Source: Nitrosospira multiformis (GTDB lineage Bacteria > Pseudomonadota > Gammaproteobacteria > Burkholderiales > Nitrosomonadaceae). From it: a stretch of DNA of 64,000 bases. Of this stretch, positions 1 to 9,881 are shown in pieces (the first letter of the stretch is position 1; every line of letters starts with the position of its first letter). Below the pieces are notes generated by a model, which was given only the letters and a program-made list of their open reading frames with translations, searched no databases and was not told the DNA's origin. The stretch lies in assembly GCF_900103165.1 (NCBI RefSeq), contig NZ_FNKY01000001.1, forward strand, positions 1,612,001 through 1,676,000. The letters run 5' to 3'. Both the position numbers and the translations under genes were made by a program.

Positions 1-405
1 CATGTCGTCATGAACCCAAGAGCCGGGTTGCTAGGCGCCGCATACGAAGCGCAGCGCATGCTGCTAAAAAATGACTAGATTGTCGTCATGCTGCACTGCT
101 TGTTGTTGCGTAGAAATACTATGCCCCTCCTCGTGCCTTGTCTGACGTCAATCCAGGCATTTTTGACGTTTCGCATCTGTCATTGTTGATCTGAATCCAA
201 ACAAACTTTTGATATTATTAGCCCGATTTGCCATCAACTCGCGGCCGCCAGTAAATGGGTGCGTAGCGACCTGCCCAGAAGGTAAGGCAGATCACTCAGG
301 CTAGTCCCCGCCAGCAGGTACAAGTGCCAATGAGAGGTGCGCGGTTGGACATTTGGAGGGGCCGGATTAAGTGGATCGTTTTCCTGGATAGAAAATTGTC
401 AGCAG
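1..405. other. Stretch without a recognisable gene
   Basis: I see no convincing coding region here. The reading frame of greB stays open upstream to 337, but nothing before the ATG at 406 resembles the GreB family. The stretch presumably carries the greB promoter, which I cannot place. Confidence 0.4.
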
Positions 406-1023
406 ATGAATAAAGCATTTATAAAAGAACCAGAATCGGGCGACGGCCTGGATGAAGACGAGGCCATTGACCGATCACCTCCTATACCTGCGGGTAGCAA
501 AAACTACATCACGCCGGGTGGTCATGGGCGGTTGATGGATGAATTTCTATGGCTGATGAACAAGGAGCGCCCTCAAGTGACGGCGACGGTGTCGTGGGCC
601 GCCGGGAATGGCGATCGTTCGGAGAATGGCGATTATATCTATGGCAAAAAGCGTCTGCGCGAAATCGATCGGCGTATTCGTTTTCTGACCCGGCGCCTGG
701 ATGTGGCTGAAGTCGTGGACCCCACCGCACCGAGGGAAGATGACGAGCGAATTTTCTTCGGTGCTACGGTCACATTCACCAATCAGAAAGGCGAAGAAAA
801 AACGGTATCCATTGTGGGTGTTGACGAGATTGACACCTCAAAAGGCTACATAAGCTGGATTTCACCGATGGCGCGTGCGTTGATCAAGGCGCGGGAAGGC
901 GATGTGGTGACGCTGCACGCACCGGGCGGGGTTGAAGAACTGGAAATTCTGGAGGTCAAATACCAGACTATTCCCATGGAATTATTCGGTCAGCGGATCG
1001 ACGCAGGAAATGAGGAGATGTAG
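406..1023 (+). CDS. greB: Transcription elongation factor GreB
   Basis: GreB binds in the secondary channel of RNA polymerase and stimulates cleavage of the backtracked transcript. After a short acidic N-terminal extension, the protein has the typical N-terminal coiled coil starting at NYITPGGHGRL, with the acidic tip region (GDRSENGDYIYGKKRLREID) and then the FKBP-like C-terminal half (FFGATVTFTNQKGEE, GYISWISPMARALIKAREGD). I chose the ATG at 406 because the open frame upstream of it has no family resemblance. The product is about 205 residues, somewhat longer than the usual 160 because of the N-terminal extension. The gene stands alone; an inverted repeat follows five bases after its stop. 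Confidence 0.9.
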   Translation: MNKAFIKEPESGDGLDEDEAIDRSPPIPAGSKNYITPGGHGRLMDEFLWLMNKERPQVTATVSWAAGNGDRSENGDYIYGKKRLREIDRRIRFLTRRLDVAEVVDPTAPREDDERIFFGATVTFTNQKGEEKTVSIVGVDEIDTSKGYISWISPMARALIKAREGDVVTLHAPGGVEELEILEVKYQTIPMELFGQRIDAGNEEM

Positions 1024-1027
1024 AAAT

Positions 1028-1134
1028 GTAGAGTGCAATAAGCGAAGCGCATTGCACCGTACGAGAATCCATGAAATACCGCGACTATTGCCAGTTTCAT
1101 ACGGCGCAATGCGCTTCGCTTATTGCCGCCCTAC
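1028..1134. repeat. Inverted pair of a dispersed 35-bp repeat
   Basis: Two copies of one unit face each other at 1028-1062 and 1099-1134. The shared core reads GCAATAAGCGAAGCGCATTG on one arm and its complement on the other. The outer ends are GTAG and CTAC. A third copy lies at 5857-5891. The pair could fold into a long hairpin and may also end greB transcripts. Confidence 0.75.
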
Positions 1135-1211
1135 TTTTTATGTTTGTTGACAGATATAGCAAGCCAGCAACGCTTCTGTGAGGGATTATTCAGATATACC
1201 CTTGATTGACG

Positions 1212-2036
1212 ATGAAATCTCTCACTTCCCGCGATAATCCATTCTTCAGACAACTCATCAAGCTGGAAGATTCCGTCCGGCAACGTAGAGCAGTTGGCCT
1301 GACGCTGCTTGACGGTATTCATCTGATCAGCGCTTATCGTCTTGCGCTAGGTCCGCCGAAAACCCTTATCGTGAGCGAATCGGGTTGCGAGAACATGGAG
1401 ATAAAACGTTTGCTGGCGGAGCGGGGAGTGGACGTGGACTTGGTTGTGCTGAGCGATGTATTGTTCCGTGAGGCCTCCCCGGTAAAAACACCCACCGGCA
1501 TCATGGCGCTGATATCCATCCCTCCCGCCGCAACTATACCCGTGCATAAGGATGGAAAGGGTGAAAGGGGCGAACCTTTTTGCGTGCTGCTCGAAGCCAT
1601 GCAAGACCCCGGAAATTTGGGTTCCATCCTGCGTTCCGCCGCCGCTGCGGGCGCAAGCGACGTCTATCTCTCTGATGGTTGCGCCGATGCCTGGTCGCCC
1701 AAAACGCTGCGTGCCGCCATGGGCGCACATTTTCTGCTGCGCATACACGAACGGTCCGATCTGGTCGAAGTGGCGCGGGCGTTCAACGGCAAGGTCATTG
1801 CAACCACCTTGAAAGCTAGAATAAGCCTTTATCAGACCCAATTAACCGGCTCGATCGCGTTCGTGTTCGGCAACGAGGGTGCGGGGCTGTCGGATGCGGT
1901 GCTGCGAGCCACCAGCGAACAAATCAACATTCCCATGCTCGGAGGCACGGAATCATTGAATGCGGCTGCTGCGGCGGCGGTATGTTTTTTCGAGAGGGTG
2001 AGGCAGATGAAGAAAATTCCAAGATCTGTGTTTTAG
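1212..2036 (+). CDS. TrmH/SpoU-family RNA methyltransferase
   Basis: Predicted S-adenosylmethionine-dependent 2'-O-ribose methyltransferase acting on rRNA or tRNA. An N-terminal substrate-binding region (about residues 1-100) precedes the SPOUT domain, which shows all three family motifs: DPGNLGSILRSAAAAG, then FGNEGAGLS, then the knot-forming IPMLGGTESLNAAAAAAV near the C-terminus. The in-frame TTG at 1206 is an alternative start, but the ATG at 1212 is more likely. The exact RNA target cannot be told from sequence. It sits alone between the repeat pair and the accessory island. Confidence 0.85.
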   Translation: MKSLTSRDNPFFRQLIKLEDSVRQRRAVGLTLLDGIHLISAYRLALGPPKTLIVSESGCENMEIKRLLAERGVDVDLVVLSDVLFREASPVKTPTGIMALISIPPAATIPVHKDGKGERGEPFCVLLEAMQDPGNLGSILRSAAAAGASDVYLSDGCADAWSPKTLRAAMGAHFLLRIHERSDLVEVARAFNGKVIATTLKARISLYQTQLTGSIAFVFGNEGAGLSDAVLRATSEQINIPMLGGTESLNAAAAAAVCFFERVRQMKKIPRSVF

Positions 2037-2249
2037 ATCGCTTGACTTAAGAATTTCGGATTGAGTTGCTCTTTCATTGCCGATGCTGATGATCAGCCAC
2101 TGATCGGGTCGCACTAAGTGTAAAATTGACACATGACATTGTAGCATCGGGCTCAATAATGGCGAGCGAAGTCTTAATGCTATTGTGTCCTTTGTCTGAT
2201 AAATAACGATAATCTTTCCGATCGTTCATTAAATTGAAGTAGGACCATA

Positions 2250-2476
2250 TTGAAACAGAATCAAGATAATTTTGCCGAGTCAATTCCGACTGATGACGCG
2301 CACGGCACACCTCGTTCACGAAAACTTACTCAAGAAAAAATTGAATGGGGACTTACTAATAAACGCGCATCAATTCGATACGATTATGCTGGGCGCAAAA
2401 GCTATACGCCCACGTCAGAACAATTGGAACGAGGGCTTGCTGATAAAGATAGTCAGGTTCGATGGAGATTTGCTAC
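2250..2476 (+). pseudogene. 5' part of a 28-residue-repeat / alpha-CTD gene, cut by an IS
   Basis: This is the first part of a gene that resumes at 3645. It starts with TTG at 2250 behind an AGGA motif (2241-2244). After a polar N-terminus it encodes repeat 1 (KIEWGLTNKRASIRYDYAGR) and most of repeat 2 (QLERGLADKDSQVRWRFAT). The insertion sequence enters at the TA at 2477-2478. Removing the IS together with one TA joins the ACT codon at 2475 to AGG-GAC and restores an open frame of 514 codons. As it stands this piece would give a short product that stops inside the IS end. Confidence 0.75.
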
Positions 2477-2478
2477 TA

Positions 2479-3642
2479 GTGTAGTGAGTTAGAAATTCGT
2501 TGAATTATTTTGTGTGCTGGCTGTCTCCCAGATATTGGGTTCGAGACAGCGAGGACGAGATGGCAGGCAGACCGAGAGCGAAGCTGGTGTTGAACGAAGC
2601 TGAACAAGAACAATTGCATGCCTGGGCACGGCGGCGCAAAACGGCGCAAGCGCTGGCCTTGCGTTCGCGCATTGTTCTGGAATGTGCCGGTGGGGCGGAG
2701 AATCAGGAAGTTGCGCTCAAGCTTGCGGTGACGCGGCAGACGGTGTCGAAATGGCGCGGACGCTTTGTGCAAATGCGATTGGATGGTTTGCTGGACGCCC
2801 CCCGCTCGGGAGCGCCGCGCACGATTGATGATGCGCGTGTCGATGCCGTGATCGCCAAGACCCTGGAAGAGCAACCGTCGAATGCCACGCACTGGAGCAC
2901 GCGCACCATGGCGCGCGAAGCCAAGCTGTCGCAAACGGCGATCAGCCGTATCTGGCGTGCCTTCGGCTTGCAACCGCATCGACAAGAAACCTTCAAGCTC
3001 TCCACCGACCCCCTGTTTGTCGAAAAGACTCGTGACATCGTTGGACTGTATATCGATCCGCCGGTCAAGGCCATGGTGCTGTGCGTCGATGAGAAGAGCC
3101 AGATACAGGCGCTGGACCGGACCCAGCCTATCCTGCCGCTGGCCCCCGGCATCGCAGAACGGCGCACGCACGACTACCAGCGCCATGGCACAACTACCTT
3201 GTTTGCCGCGCTCGATATTGCTACCGGCGAGGTCATCGGACAGTTGCACCGGCGGCATCGCAGCAGCGAGTTCCTGAAATTCTTACGTATGATCGAGGCA
3301 TCGGTTCCGAGTGACCTGGACATTCATCTGGTGATGGATAACTATGGAACGCACAAGACACCCGCCATCCGCAACTGGTTCGCCCGTCATCCGCGTTTCC
3401 ATGTACATTTCACGCCGACCTCCGCCTCGTGGCTCAACCAGGTCGAGCGCTGGTTCGCCACTCTGACCGAAAAACAAATTCGCCGTGGAACCCATCGTTC
3501 GACCCGTCAATTGGAGGATGCCATTCGCCATTACCTCAAACTCAATAACGCCGGTCCAAAACCCTTTGTCTGGACCAAATCCGCCGATGACATCATTGCC
3601 AGCATCGAACGCTTTTGTCTGCGAACTTCTAACTCAGGACAC
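2479..3642 (+). mobile_element. IS630-type insertion sequence, complete
   Basis: The element is 1164 bp long and flanked by TA on both sides (2477-2478 and 3643-3644), the target duplication expected for IS630/mariner-type elements. Its ends are inverted repeats: GTGTAGTGAGTTAGAAATTC on the left against the complement of GAACTTCTAACTCAGGACAC on the right, three differences in 20. It encodes one full-length DDE transposase and looks intact, so it may still be mobile. It lies inside the second repeat of the alpha-CTD gene. Confidence 0.9.
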
Positions 3643-3645
3643 TAG
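2560..3645 (+). CDS. IS630-family DDE transposase
   Basis: The N-terminal half is a helix-turn-helix region that would bind the ends ([27 protein letters not shown]). The C-terminal half is the catalytic domain, with the DDE residues in [21 protein letters not shown] and [14 protein letters not shown] chose the ATG at 2560 (preceded by GAGGACG); the frame is open up to 2500. The stop codon TAG at 3643-3645 is formed by the target-site TA plus one host G, so the reading frame ends exactly at the element border. No frameshift is visible. Confidence 0.92.
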   Translation: MAGRPRAKLVLNEAEQEQLHAWARRRKTAQALALRSRIVLECAGGAENQEVALKLAVTRQTVSKWRGRFVQMRLDGLLDAPRSGAPRTIDDARVDAVIAKTLEEQPSNATHWSTRTMAREAKLSQTAISRIWRAFGLQPHRQETFKLSTDPLFVEKTRDIVGLYIDPPVKAMVLCVDEKSQIQALDRTQPILPLAPGIAERRTHDYQRHGTTTLFAALDIATGEVIGQLHRRHRSSEFLKFLRMIEASVPSDLDIHLVMDNYGTHKTPAIRNWFARHPRFHVHFTPTSASWLNQVERWFATLTEKQIRRGTHRSTRQLEDAIRHYLKLNNAGPKPFVWTKSADDIIASIERFCLRTSNSGH

Positions 3646-4960
3646 GGACGATTTGACACCAAAGCAGATCAGAAATGGGTTTACTCATAAGAATTATTCG
3701 GTTAGAGCCATCTTTGCCAAGCGCGAGGATTGCACATTTACACCAAAGCAAATCGAACGCGGACTTGCTGATGAGAAGAGTTGGGTTAGACAGGCATTTG
3801 CTGAACGTGACGATTACACCCCTACCAAAGCACAAATAGAGCGAGGATTAAGTGATAAATGCAACTCTGTTATACGGGCATTTGTCGGGCGCATCGGTTA
3901 TAAGCTTACGCGTAAACAAATGGAGCGGGGGCTTACTGATCAGGATAGTGAGGTTAGACAGATTTTTGCTGGGTACGTGACCAAGCTTTCTAAACAGAAC
4001 AGATACTTGCTCACAGCGGAGCAAATCGAACGTGGGCTTATTGATGGAAACAGTGGGGTTAGAAAGGCATTTGCTGAACGTGACGATTACATACCTACAC
4101 CTCAACAAATAGAACGCGGACTTACCGACAAGAGCGCTGACGTCAAGCGGGCATTTGCTGGCCGAAGCGATTACACGCTGACGCCAGAACAAATTGAACG
4201 TGGTCTTATTGATGGACGCAGTGGAGTTAGACAAGCATTTGCTGAACGTAACGATTACACACCTACCCCTCAACAAATAGAACGCGGACTTACTGACAAA
4301 ACCTTTGACGTTAGGTGGGTATTTGCCGGACGAAGCGATTACACGCTGACACCAATGCAAATCGAACGTGGAATTACTGATGAGTACGTTCGGATTAGAC
4401 GTCGAATAATTCGACGTAGTGATTGCACATTTACAGGAGAACAAATCAAACGAGGACTGACTGATGAGTATAGTAGCATCAGAAAGGCATTTGCTGAACG
4501 CAACAACAGTGTGCCCACGCTTGAACAAATAGAACGCGGCCTGAGTGATGAGGTCGCCCAGATCAGAGAGAACTTCGCAAAGCGCGCAGACTACACGCTC
4601 ACACCTGAGCAGATAGAGCGCGGTCTTCTTGACGGAAATAATGAGGTTAGACAAGCATTTGCTAAACGCGGCGACTATATATTTACCCCCGAGCAGGTAG
4701 AACGCGGTCTAGCTGATGAAGACAGTGTGGTGAGAGAAATATTTGCTGAACGTATTCCTATAATGGAGCATTTGGTAGATGTGCTAACTGTGCGTTCCGC
4801 CAATTGCCTTCACGCAGAAGGTATTCATTACATTGGAGATCTGATTCAGTACACCGAGAACTATCTGCTGCACATCCCGAACTTCAGTCGAAAATCGTTG
4901 CTCGAAATTAGAGAGATTCTCGCCGCGCACGGTTTATCGCTAGGCATGGCCTCTAGGTAG
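3645..4960 (+). pseudogene. 3' part of the 28-residue-repeat protein ending in an RNA polymerase alpha-CTD-like domain
   Basis: Continues the gene interrupted at 2477. With the 5' piece it makes fifteen tandem repeats of about 28 residues (consensus [20 protein letters not shown] then AxRxDYT), which should form an alpha-helical solenoid of the HEAT/LRV kind. The last 60 residues differ: [20 protein letters not shown], then [15 protein letters not shown] and GLSLGM. These match the C-terminal domain of RNA polymerase alpha closely, and they keep the positions equivalent to E. coli R265, N268, C269, K298, S299 and E302 that contact UP-element DNA. The frame is also open from an ATG at 3485 inside the IS, so a chimeric 491-residue product is possible. 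The segment is A+T-richer than its surroundings. Three bases separate it from the DUF2971 gene. Confidence 0.82.
4010..4345 (+). repeat. 168-bp higher-order tandem duplication within the repeat gene
   Basis: Repeats 7+8 (4010-4177) and 9+10 (4178-4345) form two consecutive 56-residue blocks that resemble each other more than they resemble the other repeats ([16 protein letters not shown] / [16 protein letters not shown], then [13 protein letters not shown] in both). This indicates a recent in-frame duplication and suggests that repeat number can vary. Confidence 0.75.
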
Positions 4961-4980
4961 AGGTGACAGGTTTTATTCAT

Positions 4981-5793
4981 ATGGATTCAGATACTCTTTA
5001 CCATTATTGTTCAGTTGATACCTTTGACAGTATTCTTAAAAAAAAAGAAATCTGGCTAAGTAACACAAGATTTATGAATGACTTACAAGAAGGTAGATAT
5101 ATTCATGAACTGATTCGTCAGGGTGTTAAGGATGATGATGAGTTTGTGAACTTTGCGACAAATTACAAGCGAATATATGGCGAAGCTTATGTAGCATGTT
5201 TTTCAGAAAATGGAGACTTGTTGAGCCTATGGGAAAGATATGCGAATGCTTGCAGAGGGTTTGCTATTGGTTTTGACAAGGCACTGCTAGAGGAATTGCT
5301 CGCTCAAATAACATCGGATGAACCAGATGAACACGATTCTAGTGAAGGTATTAATCTCATAAAAATAAACTATTCAAAAGATGTAGCTGATCTTTACGGA
5401 AAACTAAAGAAAAGCTACCCAAGTATGTTTAAAAAGGTGCCTAAACACAGTCTTACGATGGAAAGCTTTAGAAACGAGGATTTCGGGAAAACACTCTGGA
5501 TATATAAACATCCATTCTTTGATCAGGAACTTGAACATCGAATTATCTATTTACCCGACAAATTTAAAGAATCAAATCGAGACATCCTGGGTAATAAGGT
5601 ATCCAGACTAACCTGTGATGGTATTTGCGATCACTTTCCACTAAGATTTTCAACAGTTGAGAATATAGTCGTCCGGGTTGTTATCGGACCTTTAAACAAA
5701 GCCGGAAAGTCGGTTATAGAAGGCTATTTAAAAAACATTGGATCTTCAATCGCTGAAGTAACTTATTCCGATGGGTGTGGGGTGATTAAGTAG
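4981..5793 (+). CDS. DUF2971 family protein
   Basis: Soluble protein of about 270 residues with the landmarks of DUF2971: an N-terminal LYHYCSVDTFDSIL, then IWLSNTRFMNDLQEG, CFSENGDLLSLWERYANACR and GFAIGFDKALLEEL. The biochemical activity of the family is not established to my knowledge. I use the ATG at 4981 (ACAGG at 4966-4970); a GTG at 4963 would add six residues and begin three bases after the preceding stop. Either way it lies tightly behind the repeat/alpha-CTD gene on the same strand with similarly low G+C. The two look like an imported co-transcribed pair. Confidence 0.8.
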   Translation: MDSDTLYHYCSVDTFDSILKKKEIWLSNTRFMNDLQEGRYIHELIRQGVKDDDEFVNFATNYKRIYGEAYVACFSENGDLLSLWERYANACRGFAIGFDKALLEELLAQITSDEPDEHDSSEGINLIKINYSKDVADLYGKLKKSYPSMFKKVPKHSLTMESFRNEDFGKTLWIYKHPFFDQELEHRIIYLPDKFKESNRDILGNKVSRLTCDGICDHFPLRFSTVENIVVRVVIGPLNKAGKSVIEGYLKNIGSSIAEVTYSDGCGVIK

Positions 5794-5856
5794 TCGTAAT
5801 GTTGGATCGCCTACTCACTTCAAAATAGCAGGTTACACTTAATATGACGATTGACA

Positions 5857-5891
5857 TACGGCACAATGCGCTTCGCTTATTGATGCCCTAC
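5857..5891. repeat. Third copy of the 35-bp dispersed repeat
   Basis: The sequence from TACGGCACAATGCG to GCCCTAC matches the right arm of the pair at 1028-1134. Its end supplies the stop codon of the MBL-fold gene on the minus strand (5888-5890). It marks the right border of the accessory stretch. Confidence 0.7.
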
Positions 5892-6898
5892 GGTTTATAT
5901 TCAACCCCCCCCATCTGATCCAGCCAGTGTTCCAGTCCCTGGGCATTTAGTCCGACATCTAGACTTAACAGATCACGAATTTCATCGTGTGGCAGTTTGC
6001 AGCCATGCGCGATGATCCGCTGTAACAACAGCGTTCCAAGTTCTTCCACCAATGCCGCATGCCTGTCGGGGACGTCGCGCAGCTTCCTGGCTATCGTTGC
6101 ATGGGCATCGATCAGATCATGCATCTCCCCGGCATGGCGTGGCAAGTGGCCGATGCGGCCGTAGTGGGTCAGGAAGGCGTAGGCTGGATCATAACTCATG
6201 ATGCGCTCGATCGAAGCATGGGCGGCCACGGGATCGAACTGCACCGGTGTGGTGGTGGGAAAGACGAATTCCATTCCGTCCACGTCAAATTCGCGATAAG
6301 AAAGGCCAAATGTATCGCCGGTAAAAAATGACTGGTTTTTTTTATCGAAGATACAGTAGTGATGGCGCGCATGGCCCGGCGTATCCAGGAACAGTAATGG
6401 CCTGCCATTAAAGTCCAGAGTGAAGCCATCTGGTGCTTCGACTATGCGGCTTGCATCCACCGGGCGAATCACGCCATACATGCGTTTGAATTCCGCTTCG
6501 CCATAAACTGTCATTGCGCTGGCGACGAGCCGGGCGGGATCAGCCATATGCCGCGCGCCGCGCGGATGCACCACCAGTTTCGCACGGGGAAAACTGTGCA
6601 TGAATTCACCCGCGCCGCCGGCATGGTCGAGATGTATGTGAGTAACGAATACATAGGCCACATCCTCAGGGGCAAGATTTTTTTTTCGCAATACTTCCAT
6701 CACGCCGGCAACGGAAGATGAAGTTCCCGTATCCACCAGCGCCGCTCTACTGCCCTCGACGATCAGGTGAATCGCAGCGAGCCCTGGCCGCAAGTAGTCC
6801 GCATCGATAGCGCTGACACCGTTGTCATAATCGGTGATGCGGGGCAAGGCGGAGGGCGTGGCAAGCGTCTTCGCCCCATGAGACAAATTGTTGTGCAT
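5888..6898 (-). CDS. MBL-fold metallo-hydrolase
   Basis: Metallo-beta-lactamase-fold hydrolase of 336 residues. The metal site is intact: THIHLDHAGG (HxHxDH) near residue 90, a later histidine in DTPGHARHH, and the aspartate in FFTGDTFGL. The C-terminal 90 residues form a helical extension. The substrate cannot be inferred; glyoxalase-II-like and lactonase-like enzymes share this layout. It lies 25 bp beyond the end of acs on the same strand and could be read from the same transcript. Its stop codon lies in the repeat at 5857-5891. Confidence 0.82.
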   Translation of the reverse strand: MHNNLSHGAKTLATPSALPRITDYDNGVSAIDADYLRPGLAAIHLIVEGSRAALVDTGTSSSVAGVMEVLRKKNLAPEDVAYVFVTHIHLDHAGGAGEFMHSFPRAKLVVHPRGARHMADPARLVASAMTVYGEAEFKRMYGVIRPVDASRIVEAPDGFTLDFNGRPLLFLDTPGHARHHYCIFDKKNQSFFTGDTFGLSYREFDVDGMEFVFPTTTPVQFDPVAAHASIERIMSYDPAYAFLTHYGRIGHLPRHAGEMHDLIDAHATIARKLRDVPDRHAALVEELGTLLLQRIIAHGCKLPHDEIRDLLSLDVGLNAQGLEHWLDQMGGVEYKP

Positions 6899-6923
6899 AG
6901 GAGAATGAGGTGTAATGCGCGAA

Positions 6924-8891
<1,968 letters not shown>

Positions 8892-8930
8892 GGGGTGCTC
8901 CGGTAAGTATTTTCTGGAAAAGAGGTATAT

Positions 8931-9098
8931 TTAACCCGAATGCTTCATAAATTGACGCGTATCTCGCTGGTCTTTTGTCTCGCATGGAAATTTTGTTCAG
9001 TCGGGCGTATGAATAACTACACCACTCTTTCACAGAATCTCCCTGAAAAACAAAATACTGCTCAATCATCACACGAATTTATGAAACATCTGGGTTAA
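8931..9098. mobile_element. 168-bp MITE-like element, copy 1
   Basis: The terminal inverted repeats run from TTAACCCGAATGCTTCATAA to TTATGAAACATCTGGGTTAA (20 of 23 positions pair). A second copy of nearly the same length is at 40742-40908. No transposase is encoded. On the plus strand both copies hold an open frame of 29 codons (here 9009-9098) starting MNNYTTLSQNLP and ending at the element's own TAA. Confidence 0.85.
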
Positions 9099-9353
9099 AA
9101 TTGTATCATTCATATTGGCCAGATGAATCTGCTTCCAGAGCGGTTATGGAAGAAACCTTGAGTAGCAAGTTATAATAGGGTGTGCGTCCGCGATTGATCT
9201 GGCATCCCGGGAGCCGAAGACGTATAAGCGGAAATAAATCCTCAATTGCTTGACAGAACCTCCGCTGAAAGAAGCCGCGTTAACGGCTGTAACCGAGCGC
9301 TGCCGTCAAGTTTTATAATTCGCCGGGCATCTATTTCATTAATTCTAAATTTT

Positions 9354-9362
9354 TGCTAAAAT
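9354..9362 (+). promoter_or_regulatory. Possible extended -10 of the rimP-nusA leader promoter
   Basis: TGCTAAAAT reads as an extended -10 element (TGn-TAAAAT). The -35 at the expected distance is weak. A transcript from here would begin just before the hairpin at 9376-9400. Confidence 0.35.
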
Positions 9363-9375
9363 GGCAAAAATATTT

Positions 9376-9400
9376 ATGGGCTCTTTCAGCCCATTTTTTG
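9376..9400 (+). terminator. Intrinsic-terminator hairpin in the rimP leader
   Basis: TGGGCT - CTTTC - AGCCCA followed by TTTTTTG, 25 bp before the rimP start. No gene ends just upstream, so it is either the end of an unrecognised short RNA or an attenuator of the nusA operon. Confidence 0.6.
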
Positions 9401-9424
9401 TTTGTGCGGGGACTATAGAGGTTG

Positions 9425-9853
9425 ATGGATCTGCATGAATTGCTCGATTCAACTTTGACCGGGCTGGGTTATGAGCTGGTTGACGTCGAACGGTCGGCGC
9501 GCGGCAAGCTGATACGGGTGTTTATCGACAAGCCCAACGGTGTCAGTGTGGATGACTGCGTTGCGGTCAGTAATCATTTGAGCCGGTTGCTTGCGGTTGA
9601 AAACATTGACTACGACCGGCTGGAGATATCATCGCCCGGGTTGGACAGGCCGCTGAAGAAAGTAGCCGATTTTATCCGTTTTGCGGGAGAGTCGGCCAAG
9701 TTGAGGCTGCGTGTGGCGCTAGAGGGTCAGAGGAATTTTGTCGGGATTCTGCGTGAAGTGAACGATGGCGTATTAAAACTGGAAGTCGATGGGAAAATGC
9801 TGGATCTTGAGTTGAATAATCTTGAGAAAGCCCGTCTGATACCAAAATTGTAA
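9425..9853 (+). CDS. rimP: Ribosome maturation factor RimP
   Basis: RimP assists late 30S subunit assembly. The product is about 142 residues and has the family signatures GYELVDVE near the N-terminus, [19 protein letters not shown], and [15 protein letters not shown], followed by a small C-terminal SH3-like domain. An in-frame TTG lies three bases upstream (9422); GAGG at 9419-9422 suits the ATG. It is the first gene of the conserved rimP-nusA-infB-rbfA-truB order. Confidence 0.93.
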   Translation: MDLHELLDSTLTGLGYELVDVERSARGKLIRVFIDKPNGVSVDDCVAVSNHLSRLLAVENIDYDRLEISSPGLDRPLKKVADFIRFAGESAKLRLRVALEGQRNFVGILREVNDGVLKLEVDGKMLDLELNNLEKARLIPKL

Positions 9854-9881
9854 TTTTCCCGAGAATTTGGCTGGAGGTAAC

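Noticed and set aside
2882-3277. Long overlapping frames on both strands inside the transposase
   Set aside because: They are out-of-frame shadows of the intact DDE transposase and have no family pattern of their own.
3848-4654. Minus-strand open frame of 268 codons across the repeat array
   Set aside because: It is antisense to the 28-residue repeats, and its periodicity mirrors theirs.
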